Positions 33,769 through 45,380 of a stretch of DNA of 64,000 nt are shown in pieces. The stretch comes from Tetracentron sinense (Eukaryota > Streptophyta > Magnoliopsida > Trochodendrales > Trochodendraceae), in the NCBI GenBank assembly GCA_015143295.1, contig CM026567.1:8760416-8824415 (forward strand). Reading direction: 5' to 3'. Under the pieces are notes generated by a model that ran no database searches, was not told where the DNA came from, and was given only the letters and a program-made list of their open reading frames with translations. Position numbers and translations under genes: made by a program. Positions within the stretch are counted from its first letter, which is position 1, and each line of letters begins with the position of its first letter.

Positions 33769-35500
33769 ATGACAAACAATGTTTTTGCAACAAGCCTAGG
33801 AGAAGGACAGTCCACCACTAGACCACCTCTGTTTAATGGAGAAAATTATAACTATTGGAAAACTAGGATGATGTATTACATTCAAGCTCTAGATTATGAG
33901 TGTTGGAGAGTAATAGTCAATGGCCCTCATCTTCCCACAAAAACTGTGGATGATGTCAAAATTCCTAAGGTAGAGGAAGAATGGAATGAAGCTGACATTA
34001 AGCTCATTCAAATCAATGCTAAAGCTATTAGCAACCTCTACTATGCCTTAAGTCCCCAAGAATTTAACAGAGTTTCTGGATGTGACTCTGCTAAAGAAAT
34101 ATGGGATAAACTGAAAGTCACCTATGAAGGAACTAATCATGTTAAAGAAGAAAAGATTAGCATGTTTATTCACAAGTATGAATGATTCAAAATGGAAAAA
34201 GAAGAATCTATCGGTGATATATTCACCAGATTTACTAACATTTTAAATGGTCTTAAATCTTTGGGTAAAGTGTATTCTAATGCAGAAAATGTAAGAAAGA
34301 TTTTAAGATCACTGCCAAAGGAATGGACTCCCAAAGTAATAGCAATCCAAGAAGCTAAGGACCTCACCAAACTGCCTATGGATGAGCTGCTGGGATCTCT
34401 TATGACTCATGAAGTCATAATGAAGGATCAAATGCCTGATGAACCTAGAACCAAGAAAGGGCTGGCTCTCAAGTCTACTCAAGTTGAAATTAGTGATGAG
34501 GAAACCAGCAGTGATGATGAAGATATATCCTTGATGGAAAGAAGGTTCAAAAGGTTCCTCAAGCATAGGAAGAACTTCAAAAAAAGACCATACAAGGAGT
34601 TCTCAAAAGAAGTGAACAAAGCTGAAGCTAGCAAGAAGGAACCTCTCACGTGTTATGAATGGAAGAAGCCAGGCTACATAAGGACTGACTGCCCTTAACT
34701 CAAGAAGAGCCAAAAGCACAAGAAAAAGGCTATGATGGCAACTTGGGATGACTCGGAGGGAAGCAAGTCGAAAGATTCAAGTGATGAAGAAGTGGCAAAT
34801 CTGTGCCTCATGGCAAATGAGGATGAGGTAACTTCTTCGCCAAATAATTCTCTCTCATATAATGAAATAAGAGAAAGATTTGATGAACTCTACTCTGAAT
34901 TTGGTAGAATAGCTAAATTAAATAAATTTTTTAAAAAAGAAATTCACACTCTCTCACAATCATGTGAAAATCTACAAAAAGAAAAGAGTGTGTTAGCCAT
35001 TGAGAATGAGGAATTCCGTAAGAAATTAAATAATATTAAAAATGTTCCACATAACTCACCATATGAATGTGATGAGTTAAAAGTTAAAGTCAATGACTTG
35101 ACCAATACTATCCTCACATTCACAAATGGTCAAAAGAACCTAGAAAGACTTTTAGGACAACAAAGATGTGTTTTTAACAAGGCTGGACTTGGTTATAGTA
35201 CTTTTTCAAAACAAAAAGATTATCAAAATTTCTTTACAAAATTAAGTAATCACCAAACTCCACCATCCACCTCATTTTATAATGGTAAAATAATTAGGAA
35301 AGTTTGGGTTCCAAAAGGAACATCTTCTCTTTCAAAATCTAACCACAAAGGACCAAGAATGATATGGGTTCCCAAGGGAACTAATCCTCCCAAACCACAA
35401 CCCATCACTTTGGGTACCATCCAAAACTGTTTGGGTATCAGGGGAAAAGTATCTTGGAGTTACTTGAATTGGATGTGTAGGTATGCTTCAAATCAAGAAT
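33769..35500 (+). pseudogene. gag: SA gag pseudogene (copia, SIRE-like)
   Basis: One frame from ATG ACA AAC AAT with two stops: TGA at 34183 and TAA at 34696 (CAA-to-TAA; SB has CAA). It holds the copia gag signature (PPLFNGENYNYWKTRM, IWDKL, LPKEW), a DDE-rich acidic stretch, a damaged zinc knuckle (CYEWKKPGYIRTDC, where CX2C and His are expected) and a Lys/Glu-rich region (residues about 330-450) that could form a coiled coil. Near the 3' end the frame differs from that of protease, so a frameshift lies around 35430-35510. SB carries a related but differently damaged copy. Confidence 0.85.
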
Positions 35501-35504
35501 TTTC

Positions 35505-38500
35505 AAGACAACATGGTTCTTGGATAGTAGATGCTCAAGGCATATGACCGGGAACAAGGAACTATTTGCATCAATCACTCCAAAGGATGGCGGTCATGTA
35601 ACATTTGGAGACAATGCTAAAGGGAAGATCATTGGCAAAGGTAACATTGGTAAGAATAAATCCGTTTTTATTGAGAATGTACAACTTGTTGATGGACTCA
35701 AGCATAATCTCATTAGTATTAGTCAACTTTGTGATAAGGGACTAAATGTTTCATTCAAGTCAAATATCTGCTTGATTAAGGATAAAGATAATCTAAATAC
35801 TTTGTTTGTAGTACATAGAAATGAAAATGTTTATACCTTAGATTTTGATGAACTTAAATCTCAAAACATGATATGTCTCTCTGCTATAGATGAAGCTAGC
35901 TGGTTATGGCATAGGAGACTAGGACATGCTAGCATGGATCTTTTGTCTAAACTCTCTAAAAATGAATTAGTTAAAGGATTACCTAAAACTAAATTTATCA
36001 AAGACAAAATCTATGATGCTTGTCAACTTGGAAAACAAATAAAATCTTCATTTCAAACCAAGAAAATGATTTCTACCACTAGGTCCTTAGAACTTTTGCA
36101 TATGGATCTTTTTGGTCCAAATGAAGTAGCTAGCCTAGCTGGAAAAACTTATGCTTTTGTTATAGTGGATGATTTTTCAAGATACTCATGGGTACTATTT
36201 CTTTCTCATAAAAATGAAGCACCCTCTCTATTTAAAATTTTTTGTAAAAGAGTTCAAAATGAAAAAGGTTATTCTATTAACAACATAAGAAGTGATAGAG
36301 GAGGAGAATTTAAAAATAAAGAACTTGAATCATTTTGTGATGAAAATGGTTTTAATTATAATTTTTCAACACCTAGAACTCCACAACAGAATGGTGTAGT
36401 AGAAAGAAAGAATAGATCTCTTCAAGAAATGGCTAGAACAATGTTTAATGAAAATAAATTACCAAATTATTTTTGGGCTGAAGCCATTAACACATCATGT
36501 TATGTAATTAATAGAGTTGTTATAAGAAGCAAATTAAATAAAACTCCCTATGAGCTTTGGAATGGAAGAATCCCTAATATAAGTTATTTTAAGGTGTTTG
36601 GATGTAAATGCTTCATACTTAATGATAAAAAACATCTTAAGAAATTTGATGCTAAATCTGTGGAAGGAATCTTCTTAGGATACTCTACTAATAGCAAAGC
36701 ATATAGAGTGTTTAACAAGAAATCATTAATTGTTGAAGAATCAATTCATGTAGTTTTTGATGAATCAAATCCTTTTAACAAAATCAATACTAATATGGAT
36801 GATGAAATTGATAATCTTCCAAAAGCAATATCAAATTTACAAATCAACAAAGAAAATAAAAATGATGAAGAAAAAGAAAAATCAAGTAACAGCTCCATTG
36901 AAATAGATAATGAAGAAGAAATTAAAAATGAAGAATCCTATAAACTTCTTAAAGCTTGGAAATTAATAAAAGATCACCCTAAGGATCTAATACTTGGTAA
37001 TATGGAACAAGGGGTTAGAAGAAGAAGAAATTTAATGAATCTTGCTTTCCTAAGTCAAATTGAACCTAAAAATGCCTTAGACGTTATTGAAGATGACTCG
37101 TGGGGCATTGCTATGCAAAAAGAGTTAAATCAATTTGATAGAAATCAAGTTTGAGATCTAATACCTAAACCAAATAACAAATCTATTATTGGAAAAAAAT
37201 GGGTCTTTAGGAATAAAAAGATGAAAATGGAAATGTAGTTTAAAATAAAGCAAGATTAGTAGCTCAAGGTTACAACCAAGAAGAGGGGATAGATTATGAT
37301 GAAACATTTACCCCGGTTGGTAGACTAGAAGCTATAAGAATGTTACTTGCATTTGCTAGTCATAAAGAATTTAAACTATATCAAATGGATGTAAAAAGTG
37401 CATTTCTTAATGGGTATATAAATGAGAAAGTTTATGTAAATCAACCTCCTTGTTTTGAAAATCATAAATTTCCTAATAATGTATTTAAGTTAACTAAAGC
37501 CTTATTTAGATTAAAGCAAGCTCCAAGCGATTGGTATGATAGGCTAAGTAGCTTCTTAATTGAAAACTTATTCACAAGAGGTAAAATTGACACAACTTTA
37601 TTCATAATGACCAAAAATGATGATATACTAATAATCCAAATCTATGTAGATGACATCATATTTGGATCAACAAAAGAATCTTTCTGTAGAATGTTTGCTA
37701 AAATAATGCAAAAAGAATTTGAAATGAGTATGATGGGTGAATTAACATTTTTCTTAGGACTTCAAATCAGACAAACCAAACGAGGAACTTTCGTTAATCA
37801 AGCTAAATATACTAAAGAACTACATAAAAAATTTGGAATGGAAAACACTAAAATAATGGATACTCCTACGAGTCCATCAACCAAACTTGATAAGGATGAA
37901 AAAGAGAAAAGTATTGATGAAAAACACTATAAAGGCATGATTGGAAGCCTTTTGTATCTCACTGCAAGCAGACCTGACATTATGTTTAGTGTTTGCATTT
38001 GTGCAAGATTCCAATCCTGTCCAAAAGAATCTCACTTAACTGCTGTAAAAAGAATCTTTAGATACTTACTTGAAACAATTGATTTAGGCTTATGGTATCT
38101 AAAGGACACAAGCTTAGATCTAATAAACTATTCAGATGCAGATTTTCCTGGATGCAAAGTAGATAGAAAAAGTACTAGTGGAACTTGTCACTTTTTAGGA
38201 CATTCTCTTGTTTCATGGTTTAGTAAGAAACAAAATTCAGTGGCCTTATCCACAATTGAGGCTGAGTACATGGCAGCTGGACTTTGTTGCGCTCAAACTC
38301 TCTATATGGAACAACAGCTAGAAGATTTTAAACTTATCTATACTAAAATTCCTATTAAGTGTGATAACACAAGTGCTATTTGTATGACTAAGAATCCTAT
38401 TCAACACTCAAGGACTAAGCACATTGAAATAAGATATCATTTTATTAGAGATCATGTGCAAAATAGAAATGTTATCTTGGAATTTGTTGATACTATTAAT

Positions 38501-38595
38501 TAGCTTGTTGATATCTTTACCAAACCTCTACAATCTGATAGGTTCAGTGCTTTGATAAGAGAATTGGGAATGACTAGTCTAAATGATCTAACTTA
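35505..38595 (+). pseudogene. pol: SA pol pseudogene (protease, integrase, RT, RNase H; copia order)
   Basis: Protease reads WFLDSRCSRHMTG: the DSG active site is DSR, although SB keeps DSG. Integrase: HRRLGHAS, a zinc site missing one Cys (YDACQLGKQ), then LHMDLFGP, SDRGGEF and QQNGVVERKNR supplying D, D and E. A stop at 37152 and a frameshift near 37220-37240 precede RT (KSAFLNGYINEKVYV, YVDDIIFGS) and RNase H (YSDADFPGCKVDRKSTSG, ALSTIEAEYMA, TKHIEI). A final TAG at 38501 precedes LVDIFTKPL. Copia order (integrase before RT) and motifs support the SIRE/Maximus clade. Confidence 0.9.
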
Positions 38596-38765
38596 ACCAA
38601 GATCAAAAGTAATCAAAAATTGAAATCTTTGATTTGATCTGCCTATAACTTGCTTGATTGTTTAATAGATTGATTTGAATACGCTATGATAATTTTAGAT
38701 GTCTTGATGAATCTTTGACTTAAAGAAAAACTGGTAGAAAACTAAAGAGAAATCAATTCTTCATA

Positions 38766-38990
38766 TTCAGGATTGAATTCGGCGACGAATTCAATCTAGA
38801 ATATGATTTTGACGACGAATCTTTGGGAAATATGGAAAACAGAATGTTTTCTGTACCCATTTCGGCGACGAACCTTGATGAGTCATCCATTTTGTCGACG
38901 AAGTCAATCCGAAATTAAATACATTAGGGCTCCCAACTCAATTTCGGTGACGAAATCAGGGACGAAACCCATTTCGCCGATGAATTGAGT
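38766..38990 (+). promoter_or_regulatory. Internal GACGAA motif array upstream of post-pol ORF
   Basis: About seven copies of TTCGGCGACGAA or close variants (38774, 38809, 38861, 38893, 38940, 38956, 38968) in 225 bp. They match the U3 arrays of LTR A and LTR B, and a TATA box follows directly. Confidence 0.6.
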
Positions 38991-38996
38991 CGTGTG

Positions 38997-39005
38997 TATA
39001 AATAG
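38997..39005 (+). promoter_or_regulatory. Internal TATA box for post-pol ORF
   Basis: TATAAATAG, a strong plant TATA form, 128 bp before the post-pol ATG. With the upstream motif array it mirrors the LTR promoter layout. Confidence 0.6.
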
Positions 39006-39124
39006 TAACCCCCAAAATCCAAACTTTTTGCAAACCAAATCTTTCCCTCCAAAGTCCCTATTCCATTGCTCGTGCACCCTTCTTTGTTCCAAGCTCTAGC
39101 AAATCTTTCTAAATCTCTCAAAAT

Positions 39125-39577
39125 ATGCTTCCTAGAATGAAGAATGCATCTGTGGAGCCACCAAAGAAGAAATCACGAACCGACAAAGGAAAAGAACCGG
39201 CCTCAAGTTCAACTCCAGTCCCAGTAGAGTTCAAGGAAGCAAAGTTCGAGAAATTATTCAAAGAAAAATTCCTATCTCGTTCCCCTCTGTACGGTAAAGT
39301 CGTTAATTTCATTAGTTTTGATGCCTATAGGCTCGAACCCATAAAAACTCTCTTTTTTGCCCTAAAATGCGATAAATTTCTTGAATCAAATGAACCCATG
39401 TTTCTTGAGTTAGTCAAACTCTTTTACACTCACTTCCATTTCAATCAATCCGAATCTCTTATTACCTCATTTGTCTTAGGTAAAAAAAACTCTTCACTTA
39501 AATCAATTGCACTCAATTCTAAAGAACCCTCAGTGTACCCTTCAAACCTTTGTGAACGGTCAGTGGACCAGTCATGA
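39125..39577 (+). CDS. SA post-pol ORF, 5' part (150 aa)
   Basis: Starts MLPRMKNASVEPPKKKSRTD, a basic nuclear-signal-like N-terminus, then a globular part (YGKVVNFISFDAYRLEP, LELVKLFYTHFHF). It resembles, by memory of the family only, the putative plant transposon protein domain found downstream of pol in SIRE/Maximus elements. Function unknown; it is neither an integrase nor a clear envelope, with no signal peptide or membrane helix. The frame stops at 39575-39577, about 110 bp before the C1 insertion. The region after C1 (49586-49895) continues in a compatible style, so the stop probably reflects a frameshift in a longer ORF. Confidence 0.6.
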   Translation: MLPRMKNASVEPPKKKSRTDKGKEPASSSTPVPVEFKEAKFEKLFKEKFLSRSPLYGKVVNFISFDAYRLEPIKTLFFALKCDKFLESNEPMFLELVKLFYTHFHFNQSESLITSFVLGKKNSSLKSIALNSKEPSVYPSNLCERSVDQS

Positions 39578-39686
39578 AGGATTTGAGGTGGTTGAAGCAT
39601 TGAATTGTAGAATCATCAGCTCTTCAGTTGAAGACTCAAGGCAAGCTTCTTTTGGATATGGCAGAGCATGACTTCATTGCTGCCTC

Positions 39687-41980
39687 TGTTGGACATATAT
39701 GCCATCGAAAGCCAATAAGAGACTTTTCTATGTTGATTAGACAAGCATCATATTCACACAATCAACTATAAAGGGTATTTATATTAATTACTGTCTCATA
39801 TGATGATGACATAAAGTTTCATAGGTAACATTGTAGGAAAATCATGCAAAGGTTGCGAGTAGATATGATTTTCCGGTTCCTTGTAAATCTAATATTGTTC
39901 GAAGCCTCTAGAGTACTGGTTAGGCACCGTACTTCATCATGGCTTGCACATGTGTAGTTCTATGAGATAGTGTGATGAATCTCATTCACAGAGAGTGGTG
40001 ACTCTTGACTAACATGTGAAGTGGATACCCTATGAAATACACTTTTAGATTGTATTAGGGTTATCCATTTGACAAATTGTCCTTAGACCTGAGAGGTTAA
40101 CATCTTCTCAGACATCTGTCTATATGGCTTTGATGTGCCAATCGGCAATGTCCAATACACAGGACTAACTTCTGGTACGTTGGGTCATGTACACAATGTT
40201 TGGAGAAGTGTGTAAACACTCAATAAGGAATCCACAACTCCTTAATTGGAGATAATGATATCAAGGTGATACTTGTTGAACTGAACTGTTAAATCCAGTA
40301 CTGGTGCTTTTCGGTAAAATGGTTTTTATCGAAGTTGATATTTTTAATATGGAAAAGTATATATCAATATATATGTCAGTTCTTTTCTAATGTTTCTTCA
40401 AAAGTGTTTTGGAGGTTCAGTTCAATGAAAAAGTAATCATGAGAAAGGGTTCTATTCATAAGCTAGGGGCTAAGACAGTGAAATTGTTCCAATCCCGGAA
40501 GCTTACAAGTGATATCGGAATGTGGAATGATTTATTTCTAAATATATTGTGAGATGGTACTTACAAGCAATTCTCTAATTTTTTGGAGGTTAATCACATT
40601 GTGTTAATAGACATTAATTGTGATTGGTGGAAGTCCAGGGATATAGATAAATTCTATAATCCTAATAGAGTGTAGGAAATGTGTTCCCTAGTAACAATGC
40701 TTCAACCAAAAGGTTGAGTACTTGGTCCCACAACCGGAAATAGGAGATCCCTTTAGATCCCACACACAAGGACCTTCTTAAAGTATTTAATTTAATTTAT
40801 AATTAAATTAATTAATTTCTCTAAGTAATCACTATATGGTATAGTGAAGCTCTAAAAGGTGGAATCACATTGGATGTGAAAAACCAAATGGGTAGGACCC
40901 ATTGGGAATTATTATAAAAGAATAATTCAAGTGACCAAGAGGGTTTTGGAAACCCTTTAGGCGTGTGGGGTGGGACCCACCTAGGGTGGGATGCCTACCT
41001 CAAGGAGGAATAATAATAATTGTTATTATTATTTAATTAGTATCTAATAACTACTCTCCTTATTGGATAAGGTTAGTTAGTTAGTTAGAGTTAGTTACTA
41101 ATTGAAGATTCTTTGTTAGACAAGGAGTCTATTAGTTTCTTGCTAATCAAGGAATCCTAATTAGATTAGGATAAGGATAAGATTAGTTGGATACTAATGG
41201 ATAAGGTTAGTTTCTTTTAAGATTAATCCTAATTGGAATAGGAGAATAATCAATAAAGGAAACTATTGAGGAATCCTAATTGGATTAGGATAAGGTTAAT
41301 GAACACGTAAAGCTGCATGAACACAAGGATTCACTTGATAAACACACGGATGAGTTTGCAGTAAAAACCATCATAAATATAGACAAATGCTATCTCATGC
41401 GAATGACTCGTAATGGGGCATCATGACACCATGCTCAGATGGCATTGCATGAAACTAAGTCAATTGGTCGTTTAACAGGCAATGTATCTGACTGAGTCAC
41501 AGAGGTCCCGTAGTGAGCATCATGCTTAGATATGTGTTGAACCGTGTGGTAAGACACCTTGCTCGGATGACATGTCATTATGAAGCTACAAGTGTCCCAT
41601 CACCGTTTTCCGACATATCAGATAAGACATCATTTGACATTGCATTCACGATGTTTTTTACTTGATATGGCACTGGTCGTTTCTCTTGATCTTTCACTTG
41701 ATAAGTCACCGCATGGAATTTTGAAGGGCCATTAGCTTCCATTAGAGAAAGCTTTAAAGGAAAAAGAAGGTTCGTGTGAATCGATAGGAGACTTGACACT
41801 TATGAAGTTTTGCGAGTACTATTCTTATGTGGATTTGACTTAACAATTTCAAAGTCGTAAAGGTGAATATTATTCTAACCTTCATTGAATAAAATCAATT
41901 AGAATCTTAGTCAGATCTTGGGATTCGATGTATGCCCCCCAAGAACTGTGTTTCTAAAATTAAAAAGAGGCATACTTTCA
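39687..41980 (+). repeat. C1 5' LTR with replaced segment
   Basis: 2294 bp. Compared with the 3' LTR it lacks about 46 bp near 40019 and carries a 407-bp unrelated block (41304-41710) in place of 286 bp. AT-rich, no gene. Confidence 0.9.
41304..41710. other. Foreign 407-bp block in C1 5' LTR
   Basis: Collinearity with the 3' LTR ends after GTTAATGAA and resumes at GCATGGAATT. The block is less AT-rich than its surroundings. On the minus strand, 41578-41710 is an open stretch (about 44 codons, VTYQVKDQEKRPVPYQVKN) that could be a captured fragment. Origin not recognised. Confidence 0.6.
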
Positions 41981-41981
41981 G

Positions 41982-41994
41982 TGGTATCAGAGCC
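41982..41994 (+). other. C1 primer-binding site
   Basis: TGGTATCAGAGCC, one base after the LTR end. Confidence 0.95.
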
Positions 41995-44900
41995 TTGGCT
42001 ATGCTTCTCTTTGATTTTAGGGTATAATCAAATTTTAATTATATCAAGAATGCCTCCCCTATGAATTTTGGTTACCCTAATGAATCAATTTTCTAGATTC
42101 TTGATTATTGGATAATCATTTATTAGGGCTAAGGGATCCCTCTAGTTATTGAGGGAGAGATCAGACCCTTATAAATTAGTGTGATACTAATTTTGGTTTT
42201 GGATTTTTTCAAAACATCTTTTCATAAGGGATAGGTATTTAGAGATATCTAAATCTTGATTATAGGCTTCAAGGATTTGGAAATCCTTTCAGAATATTAA
42301 ATTAAATTGTTTAATTTATTTTAGAGAGCCCAGGGCAAGTTTACCCTTTGATTTAGACCACTTAGATACCCATTGATATTTTGGCTAGCATATATAGATG
42401 GGATTTTATTTATTAAATGTTAATTAATAAATCTCATGGTGTTAGACACCCTTGCTTAAGCGTTCTTGGAAATTAAAGCTTATTTCGATTAAAATTGATT
42501 CATAGATTTTCGGATTTGTATTTGATTAGAAGAATCGATATAGTTTCGATATTTTGGCCATAACTTTGTGACCGTAAGTCCGATTTAGGTCCATCAGTAT
42601 ATCGTTTCGAAGCTTTCGAAAAGATCTACAACTTTCATGAAGAAAGTTTTTCCAGAATCGATCGTTTTGAGGGTCAAAACTTGAGTCAAAATATAAAGCG
42701 GGAAAATGAGTTTTCTAAATTAATTTTCCAAGAGGCTTTCAAATTTTTCCAAAATTGCATTATTTGATTTGAGAGCATGTGACGCTATTAAATCATTTAA
42801 TGGGTTATCAATTAATTAAATAGTTTAATTATTTGATTCGAGAGCACGGGCTGAGATTTAATTAAATTGTTTAATTATCTGCTTCGGGCTATCATTTAAT
42901 TAAATGTTAATTATGATATCATTTATGGTTCCCTAAAAAGTTTATGGGAATAATACCATAATTATTGTAGTTGATTTGGATCAATTACATGTGCTCAGAA
43001 TGACTGCTTACATAGTATTTATAAGTTTTTATTTGATTAATAGTTAATCAAGTAATTACATAAATGTCATTGGTTGAGATATAGGGTTTTATCTCAAGTG
43101 AATTTTAATTGAGAGAGATCAATTATTTTATGGACATTTAATACTATTATTTAGGGTATTATTTTATTTAATTGTTAAATCAAATAATCCCTAAAGTAGT
43201 TGGCTCTTATGGAAAATTTTGAAATCACCTATTATTGATTTTGAATTTATTTAGGAATCAATATAAAGTGATATTAAAAATTAGCAATTTGCTGATTTTT
43301 ATTTTGGTCTTTTAGTAGTTATTAGATCAAAATAAAATGGAAGGGATTAGATCCCTAGCCTAGCCGAATTTAATATGGTGTTTTCAATTTGTTTATCAAT
43401 TGAGGAATGTGAGGATGAATTTTAGGGTTAGATTAAATTTTAGAGAAATTGTTTATTTTAATGACTTTCCAAGCATTAAAGGAAAATTGTTTTCTTTTAA
43501 TGATGATCTAAAATCCCTAAGAATTCATTCTTGACATGCTTGCTTTCTTTGCTCTAGGGTTTATCTATTAAATGTTAATAGAAGCCTTAACCATATGGGA
43601 AAGAGTTTCCCTAAGGTTAACAAAACCCTTATTGAGGTTATGGACTTTCTAAGTAATTTGTCATGCCATGTTATTATTCATAGTTGATGAATTGTTAATA
43701 TATATTTTTGTTGAATGGTGGATGGGTTCCATAATCATGCCTTCTTCTCTCTCTATTCTCTTCTCTTTCTTCTTATGAGTTGTACTCCCCTTGAGCACCC
43801 TATTTTGGGTGGTTTCTCAAGGTTTCTTATTTTGAATATGATGTAATCTTAGTATTAGGAGTTGCTGGTTTTTCTCTATGGAAAAATTGAATTGATGATA
43901 GAAGATGATGGTGATCGCATGGAGAATAAATCTTAGAAGGCGTCCTACAAGAGTAGTTGTAGGATTTCTAAGATAGCATGATCATGTGGACTCATTGTGT
44001 GGCTATATTATGTATTTCATGTGATGATTTGCTATAACTTTTAGTGGCTTAGAAAAGTTCATAACCCTTGTGATAATGTGATTATCGTTTTTTGTGCAAA
44101 TTTTGGATAATTGGATCAAACCCAACAATATGTGTCTTGTTGAAACATAAAAAGTTTGTGTTTAAGTAAAACACATTATTATAGCCCTTTTGGACGTGAT
44201 GCATATAGTCCATGTTGAAATTTTTACGTGGAATATGTTACTTGCATGATTATGAGATAATTATGTCTTAATTGACATAGATGTAAGCTAACAATATTCA
44301 CGATTTTGGGAAGTGCTTGAGTAACACTTATAGACCCTAGTAGAGGTCTTAGAGAGTTGTTTAAAGACTCTCATAATTTCTTTTAGACTTAGGGTTGCTA
44401 ATGTGCTAAAAATTAATTCGTAGAGAATTAAAGGGTAATATAGTCCATTTTGACTTATGGGCTTTAGTGATGCACATGGACACTTTATAATTGTTATTTT
44501 GGGCCCATGGTGCTTGGTATGACCAATGGTCCATCATATGGATGAATGAACCAACTAAAGCCCATTGATGTTAAAAATAACCTTTGTACCCTTGGATTTG
44601 ATCTATAAAGATTTTTGGGGCTAGTGGGAGTTCATTGGAATTAGTTTGATTTAATTAAACGAAATTTGATTTATTATCATATGATGATTTTGTATATTGT
44701 TCTATGCATGTGATGCAATGATAAATATTGTGAATGCTTTTGATATATGCATTAGATGTATAATTTGTTCATAATATTCTGTTTTCCCTCAAGAAAAATA
44801 TTAAGTGAATTAAATGGGCTAATTTATCCTACGGGACAGTATTGCCCTATGACCTTCCATTATCAATAAGACTAGGAATTAATTAGCCTGAGTCTTGTCT

Positions 44901-45380
44901 TGCCAAAAAGTATTGACATAATTCAGTCTCAGTTAAACTCCTAGAGCCTTATTTCTATAGTAGATAGGTTTGTGAATGGCCTGATAGGGAGTGTTAACTA
45001 AAATGGGGGCACGGCCCTACTTGATCATATGACGAATCAGAATGATGGGTTTCACTTAACCAAGGAACATGGCGGCTGAAACAGTGACAGTCATGTTGTC
45101 GTTGGAGGTCGCAAGAAAATTGGGAATCACTGATTTACATAAGGAGTTATGCATGAGATGCTCAGTGATGCATAGTTACTATCCACCTTGTAGTGCATGT
45201 GTGGTACTATCCTAAAATGGAAGATTGCATGTGTATTATAGGGCACCCAATGCTCATCAGAAATATGAAGTAGCATATTTCCTAATTTTATAGATTGAGG
45301 GGTCTATGAAATTTGATTGAATGATGAGCAATATCATCAAAGATCAAAAGCCCTGATCTAATGATATTATAATGTGTGAA
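41995..45380 (+). other. C1 long noncoding leader
   Basis: About 3.4 kb, AT-rich, no ORF of note. At 42550-42660 it carries a block (TTTTGGCCATAACTTTGTGA, GTCCGATTTAGG, CTACAACTTTCATGAAGAAAG) resembling the GGCCATA block of the Ty3 LTRs. Nothing else recognised. Confidence 0.6.

Noticed and set aside
38803-39121. Short ORFs on both strands before the post-pol ORF
   Set aside because: They overlap the motif array and TATA box, have no homology I can see and are absent from the LTR counterparts.
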